From the NCBI RefSeq assembly GCF_951805225.1, contig NZ_OX638201.1:5270001-5334000 (forward strand): a DNA stretch of 64,000 bases, written 5' to 3'. Under the pieces are notes generated by a model, which was given only the letters and a program-made list of their open reading frames with translations, did not search any database and was not told where the DNA came from. Shown in pieces: positions 10,531 to 17,556 of this stretch. Numbering within the stretch: the stretch's first letter is position 1; the number at the start of each line of letters is the position of its first letter. The position numbers and the translations under genes are program-made. The DNA is from an uncultured Flavobacterium sp. (GTDB lineage: Bacteria > Bacteroidota > Bacteroidia > Flavobacteriales > Flavobacteriaceae).

Positions 10531-10566
10531 AAATAAACACACAGATTTCAAAATTCACTAAAAATA

Positions 10567-10600
10567 AAAGAGGCTGTCTAAATAAATAGACAGCCTCTTT
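10567..10600. terminator. intrinsic terminator, mainly for metK
   Basis: A perfect 14 bp stem (AAAGAGGCTGTCTA at 10567-10580 with 10587-10600) has a 6-base loop and A/T flanks. On the minus strand it lies 27 bp after the metK stop codon. Confidence 0.9.
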
Positions 10601-10626
10601 ATGTATGTAAATGTTTTCAGATTGAA

Positions 10627-11877
10627 TTACAATCCAAATTCAGCTTTTACTTTGTCTACGAAATCAAGTTTTTCCCAAGTAAATAACTCAACAGTAACAG
10701 TTTTTACATGTCCTCCCGGAGCAGAAAAAGTTTTAGTTACAACTTCTGGTTTACGTCCCATGTGTCCGTAAGCAGCAGTTTCGCTGTAGATTGGGTTTCT
10801 TAATTTCAAACGTTGCTCGATAAAGTAAGGACGCATATCAAAGATAGCTTCTACTTTTTTAGCGATTTCACCGTTAGTTAAGTTTACTTTAGAAGTTCCG
10901 TAAGTATCAATGAAGATTCCCATTGGTTCAGCAACTCCAATTGCGTAAGAAACCTGTACTAAGATTTCGTCAGCAACACCTGCAGCAACTAAGTTTTTAG
11001 CGATATGACGTGTAGCATAAGCAGCACTTCTATCTACTTTACTTGGATCTTTTCCAGAGAATGCACCACCACCGTGAGCACCTTTTCCACCGTAAGTATC
11101 AACAATGATTTTTCTTCCTGTTAAACCAGTATCTCCGTGAGGTCCTCCAATAACGAATTTTCCTGTTGGGTTAATATGGTAATTGATTTTGTCATTGAAT
11201 AAATGCGCGTGCTCTGGGTTTTTAGCAATGATTCTTGGAATCAAGATTTCGATGATATCTTTTTTGATTTTAGCCAACATTGTAGCTTCTTCATCAAAAT
11301 CATCGTGTTGAGTCGAGATTACAATCGCATCAATACGAGTTGGTTTGTTATCGTCGCTATATTCTAAAGTTACTTGCGATTTTGCATCAGGACGTAAATA
11401 AGTGATTTCACTATTCTCACGTCTTAAAATTGCAAGTTCTTGTAATAATTTATGAGATAAATCAAGTGCCAATGGCATGTAGTTTTCAGTTTCGTTAGTT
11501 GCGTAACCAAACATCATTCCTTGGTCTCCAGCACCTTGCTCTTCTGGCTTAGCTCTGTCAACACCTTGATTAATATCAGCAGATTGTTCGTGAATAGCCG
11601 AAAGAATTCCACAAGAATTTGCCTCAAACATATATTCGCTTTTAGTGTATCCAATTTTACGGATTACTTCGCGAGCAATTTGCTGCACATCAAGATAGGT
11701 ATTCGATTTTACTTCACCTGCTAAAATTACCTGACCTGTAGTAACCAGAGTCTCACAAGCTACTTTTGAATCAGCGTCAAATGCCAAAAAGTTATCAATT
11801 AATGCATCCGAAATTTGATCTGCAACTTTGTCTGGATGCCCTTCACTAACAGATTCTGACGTAAATAAATAAGCCAT
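10627..11877 (-). CDS. metK: S-adenosylmethionine synthetase
   Basis: This cytoplasmic enzyme makes SAM from methionine and ATP. The 416-residue sequence has the family signatures SVSEGHPDKVADQISDA at the N-terminus, GAGDQGMMFGYA near residue 118, and GGGAFSGKDPSKVDRSAAY near residue 270. The length is slightly above the usual 380-400. It is transcribed alone on the minus strand. Its leader of about 170 nt carries a SAM-II-like riboswitch, so the enzyme is probably repressed by its own product. It heads the methionine cluster that continues on the other strand. Confidence 0.97.
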   Translation of the reverse strand: MAYLFTSESVSEGHPDKVADQISDALIDNFLAFDADSKVACETLVTTGQVILAGEVKSNTYLDVQQIAREVIRKIGYTKSEYMFEANSCGILSAIHEQSADINQGVDRAKPEEQGAGDQGMMFGYATNETENYMPLALDLSHKLLQELAILRRENSEITYLRPDAKSQVTLEYSDDNKPTRIDAIVISTQHDDFDEEATMLAKIKKDIIEILIPRIIAKNPEHAHLFNDKINYHINPTGKFVIGGPHGDTGLTGRKIIVDTYGGKGAHGGGAFSGKDPSKVDRSAAYATRHIAKNLVAAGVADEILVQVSYAIGVAEPMGIFIDTYGTSKVNLTNGEIAKKVEAIFDMRPYFIEQRLKLRNPIYSETAAYGHMGRKPEVVTKTFSAPGGHVKTVTVELFTWEKLDFVDKVKAEFGL

Positions 11878-11943
11878 AATAATTTATTAAATTAAAATTA
11901 AGTGAGGAAAAAAAATTGCTTAAAAAGGGCTAAAGGAGAATTT

Positions 11944-12039
11944 CTGCTTTAGCATTTTTTACTACTGAAATCAATCTTTCAGTATTCATAACGAACCGTT
12001 TCATTATGAAGAGGTTGCAATCAGTTCAAATTTTTCCTC
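11944..12039 (-). ncRNA. SAM-II-like riboswitch with long internal insert, metK leader
   Basis: Read on the minus strand, a GAGG/CCTC stem (12039-12036 with 12014-12011) encloses AUUUGAACUGAUUGCAA. The linker then folds into two hairpins (about 12010-11986 and 11983-11964) and ends in UGCUAAAGCAG (11954-11944). In SAM-II RNAs the loop word (AUUU-AAC-n-UUGCA) and the downstream GCUAAA strand form the ligand-binding pseudoknot. Here CUG in the loop can pair with CAG after GCUAAA. The match is by eye to the SAM-II pattern, and the inserted hairpins are unlike the compact form. A SAM-sensing role before metK is biologically consistent. Confidence 0.75.
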
Positions 12040-12051
12040 TGTATTCGGGTG

Positions 12052-12081
12052 CAAAGGTATAAAACCATTTTGATTTGCAAA
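12052..12081 (-). promoter_or_regulatory. metK promoter
   Basis: On the minus strand, TTTG (12081-12078), an 18 bp spacer and TACCTTTG (12059-12052) match the Bacteroidota consensus. The predicted transcript starts near 12046, just before the first stem of the riboswitch. Confidence 0.75.
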
Positions 12082-12223
12082 TTAAACTTCTGTTTTTTTT
12101 GTTTTTATAAGTAGAAATTTAACATAACATACTATTTTGATAGGGTAATAGAAATTATTTCTGTTTTTGTTTGGTCGATTAAAAAATAGTTTGCAAATTT
12201 GCCCCATCAAATTAATCCAACAA

Positions 12224-12289
12224 ATGAAATTAACAATGTGCAATATGTCTTGTAAGATGCCGGAGCCTTCCGCAGAGACGCTGTTGTAG
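12224..12289 (+). CDS. Met/Cys-rich leader peptide 1
   Basis: This 21-codon ORF (ATG to TAG) has Met at positions 1, 5, 8 and 12 and Cys at 6 and 10, all packed in the first 12 codons. It lies about 25 nt before an intrinsic terminator and 122 bp before the TonB receptor gene. The layout matches an amino-acid attenuator leader: slow translation at Met/Cys codons would leave GCAGAG (12272-12277) free to pair with CTCTGC (12318-12323) in the terminator's left arm. The ORF is too short to judge by codon use. Support comes from the composition, the position and the two similar loci at 15590 and 19044. Confidence 0.7.
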   Translation: MKLTMCNMSCKMPEPSAETLL

Positions 12290-12314
12290 TTTTTTTTCAA
12301 AAAAATATATATAG

Positions 12315-12343
12315 AACCTCTGCTAAACAGCAGGGGTTTTTTT
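12315..12343 (+). terminator. attenuator terminator before the TonB receptor
   Basis: AACCTCTGCT (12315-12324) pairs with AGCAGGGGTT (12329-12338), with one G-U pair and a 4-base loop, followed by a T7-8 tract. It lies between leader peptide 1 and the receptor start, where a terminator makes sense only if read-through is controlled. Alternative pairings of leader RNA with its left arm (GCAGAG, 6 bp) or with its loop and right arm (GCTGTT at 12280-12285 with 12326-12331) are possible. Confidence 0.8.
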
Positions 12344-12411
12344 ATTTCAAAAAAGAACCAAATTGTAAATCATTTTTAACCCAAAGTAATAATAAATACC
12401 AAAAAGAAGTA

Positions 12412-15258
12412 ATGAAAAAAAATCTAGTAATAGCTTTAGGTCTTTTGACATTTTCAGGCATTTATGCACAGGAAAATAAAAAAGAACAAGACAGCTTAAA
12501 GAATAATGAATTGTCTGAAGTGACAATAGTTGGGTCAAGAAGTAAAAACAGAGTAAAAACAGATGTGCCGGTTCCGGTTGATGTTTTTAATATTTCTGAA
12601 ATAACAAAAGGCTCGCCACAAACCAGTGTGACTCAGATTTTAAATTATGTTGCGCCATCGTTTACCAGTAATGCAACTTCTACCGCAGACGCAACAGATC
12701 ACGTAGATCCGGCGCAATTAAGAGGTTTGGGACCAGATCAGGTTTTGATTTTGGTAAATGGTAAACGCAGACATACAAGTGCATTGGTAAATATTAATGG
12801 TTCTCCGGGAAGAGGTTCTGTTGGAACAGATTTAAATGCAATTCCATCATTTTCAATCGAAAGAATCGAAGTTTTGCGTGATGGAGCAGCTGCACAATAT
12901 GGTTCAGATGCAATTGCGGGAGTTATTAATATTGTATTGAAAAAGAATGCCAATTTTATTTCGGGAGGTATTCAATACGGAACTAATTTATCTTCCGGAT
13001 CTAATAATTTTAAAGGTGGAGCCGATGGTCAAACCCTTCAAGCAGATTTGAACTACGGAACTTCTTTGGGTAAAGCAGGAAGTTTCCTGAACATTACTGC
13101 CAGCGCTGTAACCAGACAAGCCACAAGCAGAGCGGGAATTAGAAGTAATGGAATTTTTAATGCTTACAATGCTGTCGAAAACAGAGCTGCTCAGGATGGA
13201 GTTCAAATAAATTCTTTGTTCAGTAATATTAATAATACGGCAAATTCGGCACAAATTCTTAGTTCGTTAAAACAATATGCGCCACAAGTAAGTTATTTTA
13301 CAACGGCACAACAAACTGCAATTTCTTCGGCTACAACTATTGCTCAAATGCAAACAGCTTTGAATTTTGATGCAACCAATAATGAATTGGCGTACAGAGG
13401 TCAGCAAAGAAGTGATTATAATATGAGTGTTGGTCAGTCAGAATTGGCTTCGGGACAAGCTTATTATAATGCAAAATATCCGCTAAGCGATATTACATCT
13501 TTATATTCTTTTGGTGGAGTATCTTATAGAAACGGAAAGTCATATGCTTTTAACAGATTGCCAAATGGTTCCGGAACTTTCACGCAAGTGTATTCAAATG
13601 GTTTTTTACCGGAAATAGAATCTGATATTCTGGATGCTTCTGCAGCAGTTGGAGTTACAACTCAGTTGTTTGGTTTTGATACAGATTTAAGTACAAACTT
13701 AGGAACAAACTCTTTTAAATATGATGTAAACAATACTATTAATGCAACTTTAGGAACAAATTCGCCAACAAGTTTTGATGCTGGTAAAGTTTCATTTTTA
13801 CAAAGTACAACCAATTTAGACTTCAGTAAAAAATATGATGTTTTAGAAGGATTGAACGTTGCTTTTGGTGGAGAATTCAGATATGAAAATTATCAAATTA
13901 AAGCAGGAGAAGAAGCTTCTTATGGATTGTATGATATTAATGGAAATTTAGTTTCGGGAATTTTGCCAAGTAATTCACCATTAATTGTTACAGACTTTTT
14001 TGGAAATAAACGTGGAGCCGGAGCACAAGGTTTCTCAGGATTTCAACCATCTGATGCTAAAGAAAAAGACAGAAAAAGTGGTGCGGCTTATATTGATTTA
14101 GAATTAAATGCTACAGAAAAATGGCTTTTAAACGGAGCTGCACGTTATGAGAATTATTCTGATTTTGGAAGTACAGTTACCTTTAAATTAGCTTCTCTTT
14201 TGAAAATAACAGATAATATCAATTGGAGAATTTCAGGACAAACTGGTTTTAGAGCGCCATCATTACAACAAAAATATTTTGAAAGCAGTTCTACACAATT
14301 CATAAACGGTTCGCCTTATCAAGTAGGATATTTTACAAATGATTCACAGGCTGCAAAAAGTATTGGAGTTGAAAACCTGAAACCTGAAAAATCGAAAAGT
14401 ATAAGTACGGGATTTACATTCAAAATTCCTGAAGCAAATATTACAATTGCAACAGATGCTTATTTTACAAGAATAGACGACAGAGTGGTTTTAACAGGAC
14501 AATATGCAAGACCAACAACTGCGCAAATAGATGCGGCAACAACGCCGGCACAAAAAGAAGCGTTGACATTGTTTCAACAGGCATTTGATTTAAAAGGTGT
14601 AGAAAGAGCTTCGTTCTGGACAAATGGAATCAACTCTGAAACTAAAGGTATTGATGTTGTGATTTCTCAGAAATATGATGTTATTCCTGATTTCGTTATT
14701 CGAAATGATCTTGCTTTAAGTTATAATGAAACAAAAAGAGTAGGAGATTTAAATGTTCCTCAATCTATTATTGATGCAGGAGGAGAACCTTATAAATATT
14801 CATTTTTTCCGGAATCAAGCAGAATTTATTTAGAAGAAGCAATTCCGAAATTGAAAGCGAACTTAATGACGACTTTCAGTATCAAAAAACTGGATATCTA
14901 TTTAAGAAACAGTTATTTCGGAAAAGTTACAGATCCTGGAGCAACAGATGTAAACTTAGACGGATCAGCTTCGGTTTACGAACATCCTGTTTATAGCGCA
15001 AAAATTGTAACAGATTTATCACTAGGATATCAAATCAATGAAAAATTCAGATTTACAGTTGGGTTTAATAATATAGGAGATGTTTATCCTGATAGAAATA
15101 ATCCTGCAACTCCTGCATTTACAAATACAACTCCAACACTGTCTCCTGCGCCAAGTGCGGATTTAACAAACGCAAATCAGTTTGCTTATTCAAGAGCAGT
15201 ATCACAATTTGGATTAAACGGAAGATTTGGTTTTGCGAGACTAAGTTTTAAATTCTAA
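12412..15258 (+). CDS. TonB-dependent outer-membrane receptor, probably Met/Cys-regulated
   Basis: This 948-residue receptor has a signal peptide (cleaved near IYAQE), a plug of about residues 45-185 (LRGLGPDQVLILVNGKRRH, RIEVLRDGAAAQYGSDAIAG) and a 22-strand-type barrel ending in FGFARLSFKF. There is no CarboxypepD-like domain in front. It imports an unknown compound with TonB energy. It is placed behind a Met/Cys leader-peptide attenuator, between metK and metY. From this I infer uptake of a sulfur compound, a methionine-containing peptide or a cofactor needed for methionine synthesis. The transporter's substrate cannot be read from the sequence. Confidence 0.9.
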   Translation: MKKNLVIALGLLTFSGIYAQENKKEQDSLKNNELSEVTIVGSRSKNRVKTDVPVPVDVFNISEITKGSPQTSVTQILNYVAPSFTSNATSTADATDHVDPAQLRGLGPDQVLILVNGKRRHTSALVNINGSPGRGSVGTDLNAIPSFSIERIEVLRDGAAAQYGSDAIAGVINIVLKKNANFISGGIQYGTNLSSGSNNFKGGADGQTLQADLNYGTSLGKAGSFLNITASAVTRQATSRAGIRSNGIFNAYNAVENRAAQDGVQINSLFSNINNTANSAQILSSLKQYAPQVSYFTTAQQTAISSATTIAQMQTALNFDATNNELAYRGQQRSDYNMSVGQSELASGQAYYNAKYPLSDITSLYSFGGVSYRNGKSYAFNRLPNGSGTFTQVYSNGFLPEIESDILDASAAVGVTTQLFGFDTDLSTNLGTNSFKYDVNNTINATLGTNSPTSFDAGKVSFLQSTTNLDFSKKYDVLEGLNVAFGGEFRYENYQIKAGEEASYGLYDINGNLVSGILPSNSPLIVTDFFGNKRGAGAQGFSGFQPSDAKEKDRKSGAAYIDLELNATEKWLLNGAARYENYSDFGSTVTFKLASLLKITDNINWRISGQTGFRAPSLQQKYFESSSTQFINGSPYQVGYFTNDSQAAKSIGVENLKPEKSKSISTGFTFKIPEANITIATDAYFTRIDDRVVLTGQYARPTTAQIDAATTPAQKEALTLFQQAFDLKGVERASFWTNGINSETKGIDVVISQKYDVIPDFVIRNDLALSYNETKRVGDLNVPQSIIDAGGEPYKYSFFPESSRIYLEEAIPKLKANLMTTFSIKKLDIYLRNSYFGKVTDPGATDVNLDGSASVYEHPVYSAKIVTDLSLGYQINEKFRFTVGFNNIGDVYPDRNNPATPAFTNTTPTLSPAPSADLTNANQFAYSRAVSQFGLNGRFGFARLSFKF

Positions 15259-15271
15259 AAATATAAAATTG

Positions 15272-15331
15272 GCCACAGATTAAACGGATCGAATAGATGT
15301 GCACAGATTTTTTTAATCCTTTATCTGTGGC
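15272..15331 (+). repeat. imperfect inverted repeat (CCACAGATTAAA) after the receptor
   Basis: GCCACAGATTAAA (15272-15284) is the near-complement of TTTATCTGTGGC (15320-15331). The enclosed part repeats ACAGATTTTT. It may act as a terminator for the receptor gene and belongs to the same class of extragenic words (CACAGAT, AATCCGCG) found at about 15400-15440 and 50310-50340. Confidence 0.6.
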
Positions 15332-15589
15332 TAAATTTTTCAAAGAGATTTAAAAGATTTTGTAGAGTATAATGTCAAGCTAAACAAGAAAAATTAAAAA
15401 TCTGCGCAAATCGGTTTAATCCGCGAGATCCGTTGGCTAAAATTTTTTAAAGAAAAACATCAGTGTTTATAAGGCTTCTGAAAAATTTAATGTTAAATAT
15501 CAATTTTTGATTTGGTAGTTCTAAAAATAGTTTCTATATTTACTCTATCAAATTAGTCGAGTTTAAAAAAGAGAATTAATTTAAATAAA
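15332..15589 (+). other. spacer with repeat words and leader promoter
   Basis: No ORF is convincing here. The stretch at about 15400-15440 carries AATCTGCGCAAATC and TTTAATCCGCGAGATCC, related to other extragenic repeats of the window. TTTG (15511-15514) and TATATTTA (15535-15542), 20 bp apart, form a fair promoter about 48 bp before leader peptide 2. Confidence 0.5.
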
Positions 15590-15676
15590 ATGAAAATGAA
15601 AACAATAGCGAATAATATGATTATATGTTGTGAGATGATGCAAATGTGCATCCCAATTCGTTGTTGCCAAAAGTGA
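15590..15676 (+). CDS. Met/Cys-rich leader peptide 2
   Basis: This 28-codon ORF (ATG to TGA) has six Met (1, 3, 10, 16, 17, 19) and five Cys (13, 14, 20, 25, 26), so 39 percent of residues are sulfur amino acids. It is followed after 31 nt by an intrinsic terminator. Its last codons contain the left strand of an 11 bp antiterminator. This is the classic arrangement of an attenuation leader. The genes behind it (a 63-residue protein and metY) incorporate sulfur into methionine, which fits sensing of Met- or Cys-tRNA charging. Confidence 0.85.
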   Translation: MKMKTIANNMIICCEMMQMCIPIRCCQK

Positions 15677-15723
15677 AAGAGTAAATCTTTGTTATAGTTA
15701 GAACTATAAGCCCTTTTGGTAGC
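15663..15723 (+). promoter_or_regulatory. antiterminator pairing of the metY attenuator
   Basis: GTTGCCAAAAG (15663-15673) can pair with CTTTTGGTAGC (15713-15723) over 11 bp with two G-U pairs. The left strand lies in codons 25-28 of the leader peptide and the right strand overlaps the terminator's left arm, so the two structures exclude each other. A ribosome waiting at Met16/17 or Met19/Cys20 leaves the left strand free (read-through). A ribosome at the stop codon covers it (termination). A small hairpin, TTATAGTT/AACTATAA (15692-15709), lies between them. Confidence 0.75.
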
Positions 15724-15746
15724 CATCCGAAAGGGCTTTTTTTTTT
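15708..15746 (+). terminator. attenuator terminator before the small protein and metY
   Basis: AAGCCCTTT (15708-15716) pairs with AAAGGGCTT (15730-15738), followed by a run of T to 15746. The left arm and loop share CCCTTTTGGTA with the terminator at 19142, which points to a common origin of the two leaders. Confidence 0.9.
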
Positions 15747-15769
15747 CAACACTTTTAAAATTTCAAATT

Positions 15770-15961
15770 ATGAGAACATTAAATTCAATTGCAGTAGAAT
15801 ATTTATTGAGAAACGATTCTCAAAACAACAATAATAAATCTGAAGATGTATCAAGAGAAGTTATAAGACTAAATGTAGAACAAGACATAAAAAGTCAAAA
15901 ATCATTATTGCTTCTGATGTATAGTCTGGAAGAAGAAGGAGAAGATTTTTTTATACAATAA
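15770..15961 (+). CDS. 63-residue protein A with SLLLLMYS motif, unknown function
   Basis: The protein starts MRTLNSIAVEYLL and ends SLLLLMYSLEEEGEDFFIQ. The frame is open further up, but that part crosses the terminator, and the ATG at 15770 gives the same length (63 residues) as its homolog at 19259. Both share an N-terminal MxTxN, a variable polar middle and a C-terminal SLLxLMYSxE...F. It has no signal peptide or clear membrane helix. It lies 24 nt after an attenuator and 69 bp before metY, so it is co-regulated with methionine synthesis. It is not a known enzyme. A small regulator or partner of MetY/MetX is a guess. Confidence 0.75.
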   Translation: MRTLNSIAVEYLLRNDSQNNNNKSEDVSREVIRLNVEQDIKSQKSLLLLMYSLEEEGEDFFIQ

Positions 15962-16030
15962 GTCAATTTCAAAGAAACAATTTCAATAACAATATATAAT
16001 AGTATTAACAATACCTAAAAAACTAAGATC

Positions 16031-17335
16031 ATGAGCACACAAAAATTCGCAACAAACGCACTACACGCAGGACACGATGTTACTAAAAATGCAGGAACAA
16101 GAGCAGTGCCTATTTATCAGACATCATCATATGTATTTAATAATTCAGATCACGCTGCCAATTTATTTGGTCTTGCCGAAGCCGGATTTATCTACACTAG
16201 ATTAAATAATCCAACAAACGATGTTTTAGAACAACGTCTTGCAGCGCTTGAAGGCGGAATTGGAGCTGTAGTTACGGCATCTGGAGCATCGGCAATTTCT
16301 ACAGCATTTTTGACTTTGCTAAAAGCGGGAGATCATATCGTGGCTTCAAATAGTTTGTACGGCGGAACTTATAATTTGCTGAATGTAACTTTGCCACGTT
16401 TAGGAATCACAACGACTTTTGTAGATCCGTCTAAACCGGAAAACTTTACAAAAGCGGCTAAAGAAAATACTAGAGCATTCTTTGTAGAATCTTTAGGAAA
16501 TCCAAAATTAGATGTATTAGATCTGAAAGGAATTTCGGCGGAAGCCAAAAACTTTAAAGTTCCTTTTATTGTAGACAATACGGTTGCTACTCCTTATTTA
16601 TTGAATCCAATTGAGTACGGAGCAGATATTGTGATTCACTCTTTAACTAAATATATTTCAGGAAACGGAACTTCATTAGGAGGCGCTATTATTGACGCCG
16701 GAAAATTTGATTGGTCAAACGGAAAATTTCCTGAATTCACAGAACCTTCTGCAGGATATCACGGATTAGTTTATCACGAAGCCTTGGGAAATGCCGCTTT
16801 CATAGCAAAAGCGAGAATCGAAGGATTGCGTGATTTTGGTGCAGCTTTGAGTCCGTTTAATGCTTTTCAAATTATTCAGGGATTAGAAACTTTACCAATC
16901 CGAATTAAAAAACATAGCGAAAATGCTTTGGCTTTAGCCTCTTGGTTAGAGAAACAAGATGAGGTAGTTTGGGTAAATTATCCAGGTTTAAAAAACAATA
17001 AATATTATGATCTGGCGCAGCAATATTTACCAAAAGGACAAAGTGGAGTAATCACTTTTGGACTTAAAGGTGGTTTTGAAGCCGCTAAAAAAGTAGTTGA
17101 TGAAACAAAATTGTTTTCGCTTTTGGCCAATATTGGTGATACAAAATCATTAATTATTCATCCGGCAAGTACAACACATCAACAATTGTCAGACGAAGAT
17201 CAATTAGAAACAGGAGTTTCAAAAGATTTAATCCGACTTTCTGTTGGAATTGAAGATATCGAGGATTTAATAGCTGATTTGCAAACCGTTTTCGCAAGCG
17301 TGACAGAATCGCAATACAGCATTAATAAAAATTAG
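16031..17335 (+). CDS. metY: O-acetylhomoserine sulfhydrylase (OAH aminocarboxypropyltransferase)
   Basis: This PLP enzyme makes homocysteine from O-acetylhomoserine and sulfide. The 434 residues have the Cys/Met metabolism PLP fold: substrate loop YTRLNNPT, cofactor motif TASGASAIST, Asp in IVDNTVATPY, and the Schiff-base Lys in HSLTKYISG (near residue 207). The end motif IHPASTTHQQL matches the family. The length and the GYHGLVYHEALG insert are typical of MetY rather than of cystathionine synthases (about 390). It is the first enzyme behind the Met/Cys attenuator and ends in its own terminator. Confidence 0.95.
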   Translation: MSTQKFATNALHAGHDVTKNAGTRAVPIYQTSSYVFNNSDHAANLFGLAEAGFIYTRLNNPTNDVLEQRLAALEGGIGAVVTASGASAISTAFLTLLKAGDHIVASNSLYGGTYNLLNVTLPRLGITTTFVDPSKPENFTKAAKENTRAFFVESLGNPKLDVLDLKGISAEAKNFKVPFIVDNTVATPYLLNPIEYGADIVIHSLTKYISGNGTSLGGAIIDAGKFDWSNGKFPEFTEPSAGYHGLVYHEALGNAAFIAKARIEGLRDFGAALSPFNAFQIIQGLETLPIRIKKHSENALALASWLEKQDEVVWVNYPGLKNNKYYDLAQQYLPKGQSGVITFGLKGGFEAAKKVVDETKLFSLLANIGDTKSLIIHPASTTHQQLSDEDQLETGVSKDLIRLSVGIEDIEDLIADLQTVFASVTESQYSINKN

Positions 17336-17361
17336 GTTTTTTTGTTTTTTGTTTGAAAAAT

Positions 17362-17400
17362 TGCCTTTAGTAGTGTGAGTTCTACTAGAGGTGATTTTTT
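17362..17400 (+). terminator. intrinsic terminator after metY
   Basis: CCTTTAGTAG (17364-17373) pairs with CTACTAGAGG (17382-17391), followed by a T6 run. It is placed 27 bp after the metY stop. Confidence 0.75.
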
Positions 17401-17431
17401 ATAAAGAATAAATCAATATAAAAGTTTATTC

Positions 17432-17529
17432 ACCATATAAGTGATATAAGTTCATTTTAGTAGGCGCACAGAAATGCGTCTAAATCATAAACGTTGATAA
17501 TATAAATGAACTTAAATCACTTATATGGT
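17432..17529. repeat. hairpin element with 26 bp arms (ACCATATAAGTGATATAAG type), copy 1
   Basis: The arms at 17432-17457 and 17504-17529 are complementary at 25 of 26 positions. The second copy, with the same arm sequence, lies at 28156-28234. The right arm covers an upstream in-frame ATG (17506) of the next gene, which argues against that start. There are no coding sequences and no target-site duplication that I can define. Confidence 0.85.
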
Positions 17530-17556
17530 TTAATTAACCCCAATAAATTAAAAATT

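Noticed and set aside
12082..12300. Minus-strand frame of 72 codons upstream of metK
   Set aside because: It covers the divergent promoter region and leader peptide 1. Its composition is low-complexity.
17506..17556. Upstream ATG of the homoserine dehydrogenase paralog
   Set aside because: This ATG lies in the right arm of a dispersed hairpin element. The ATG at 17557 places the NAD motif as in ThrA.
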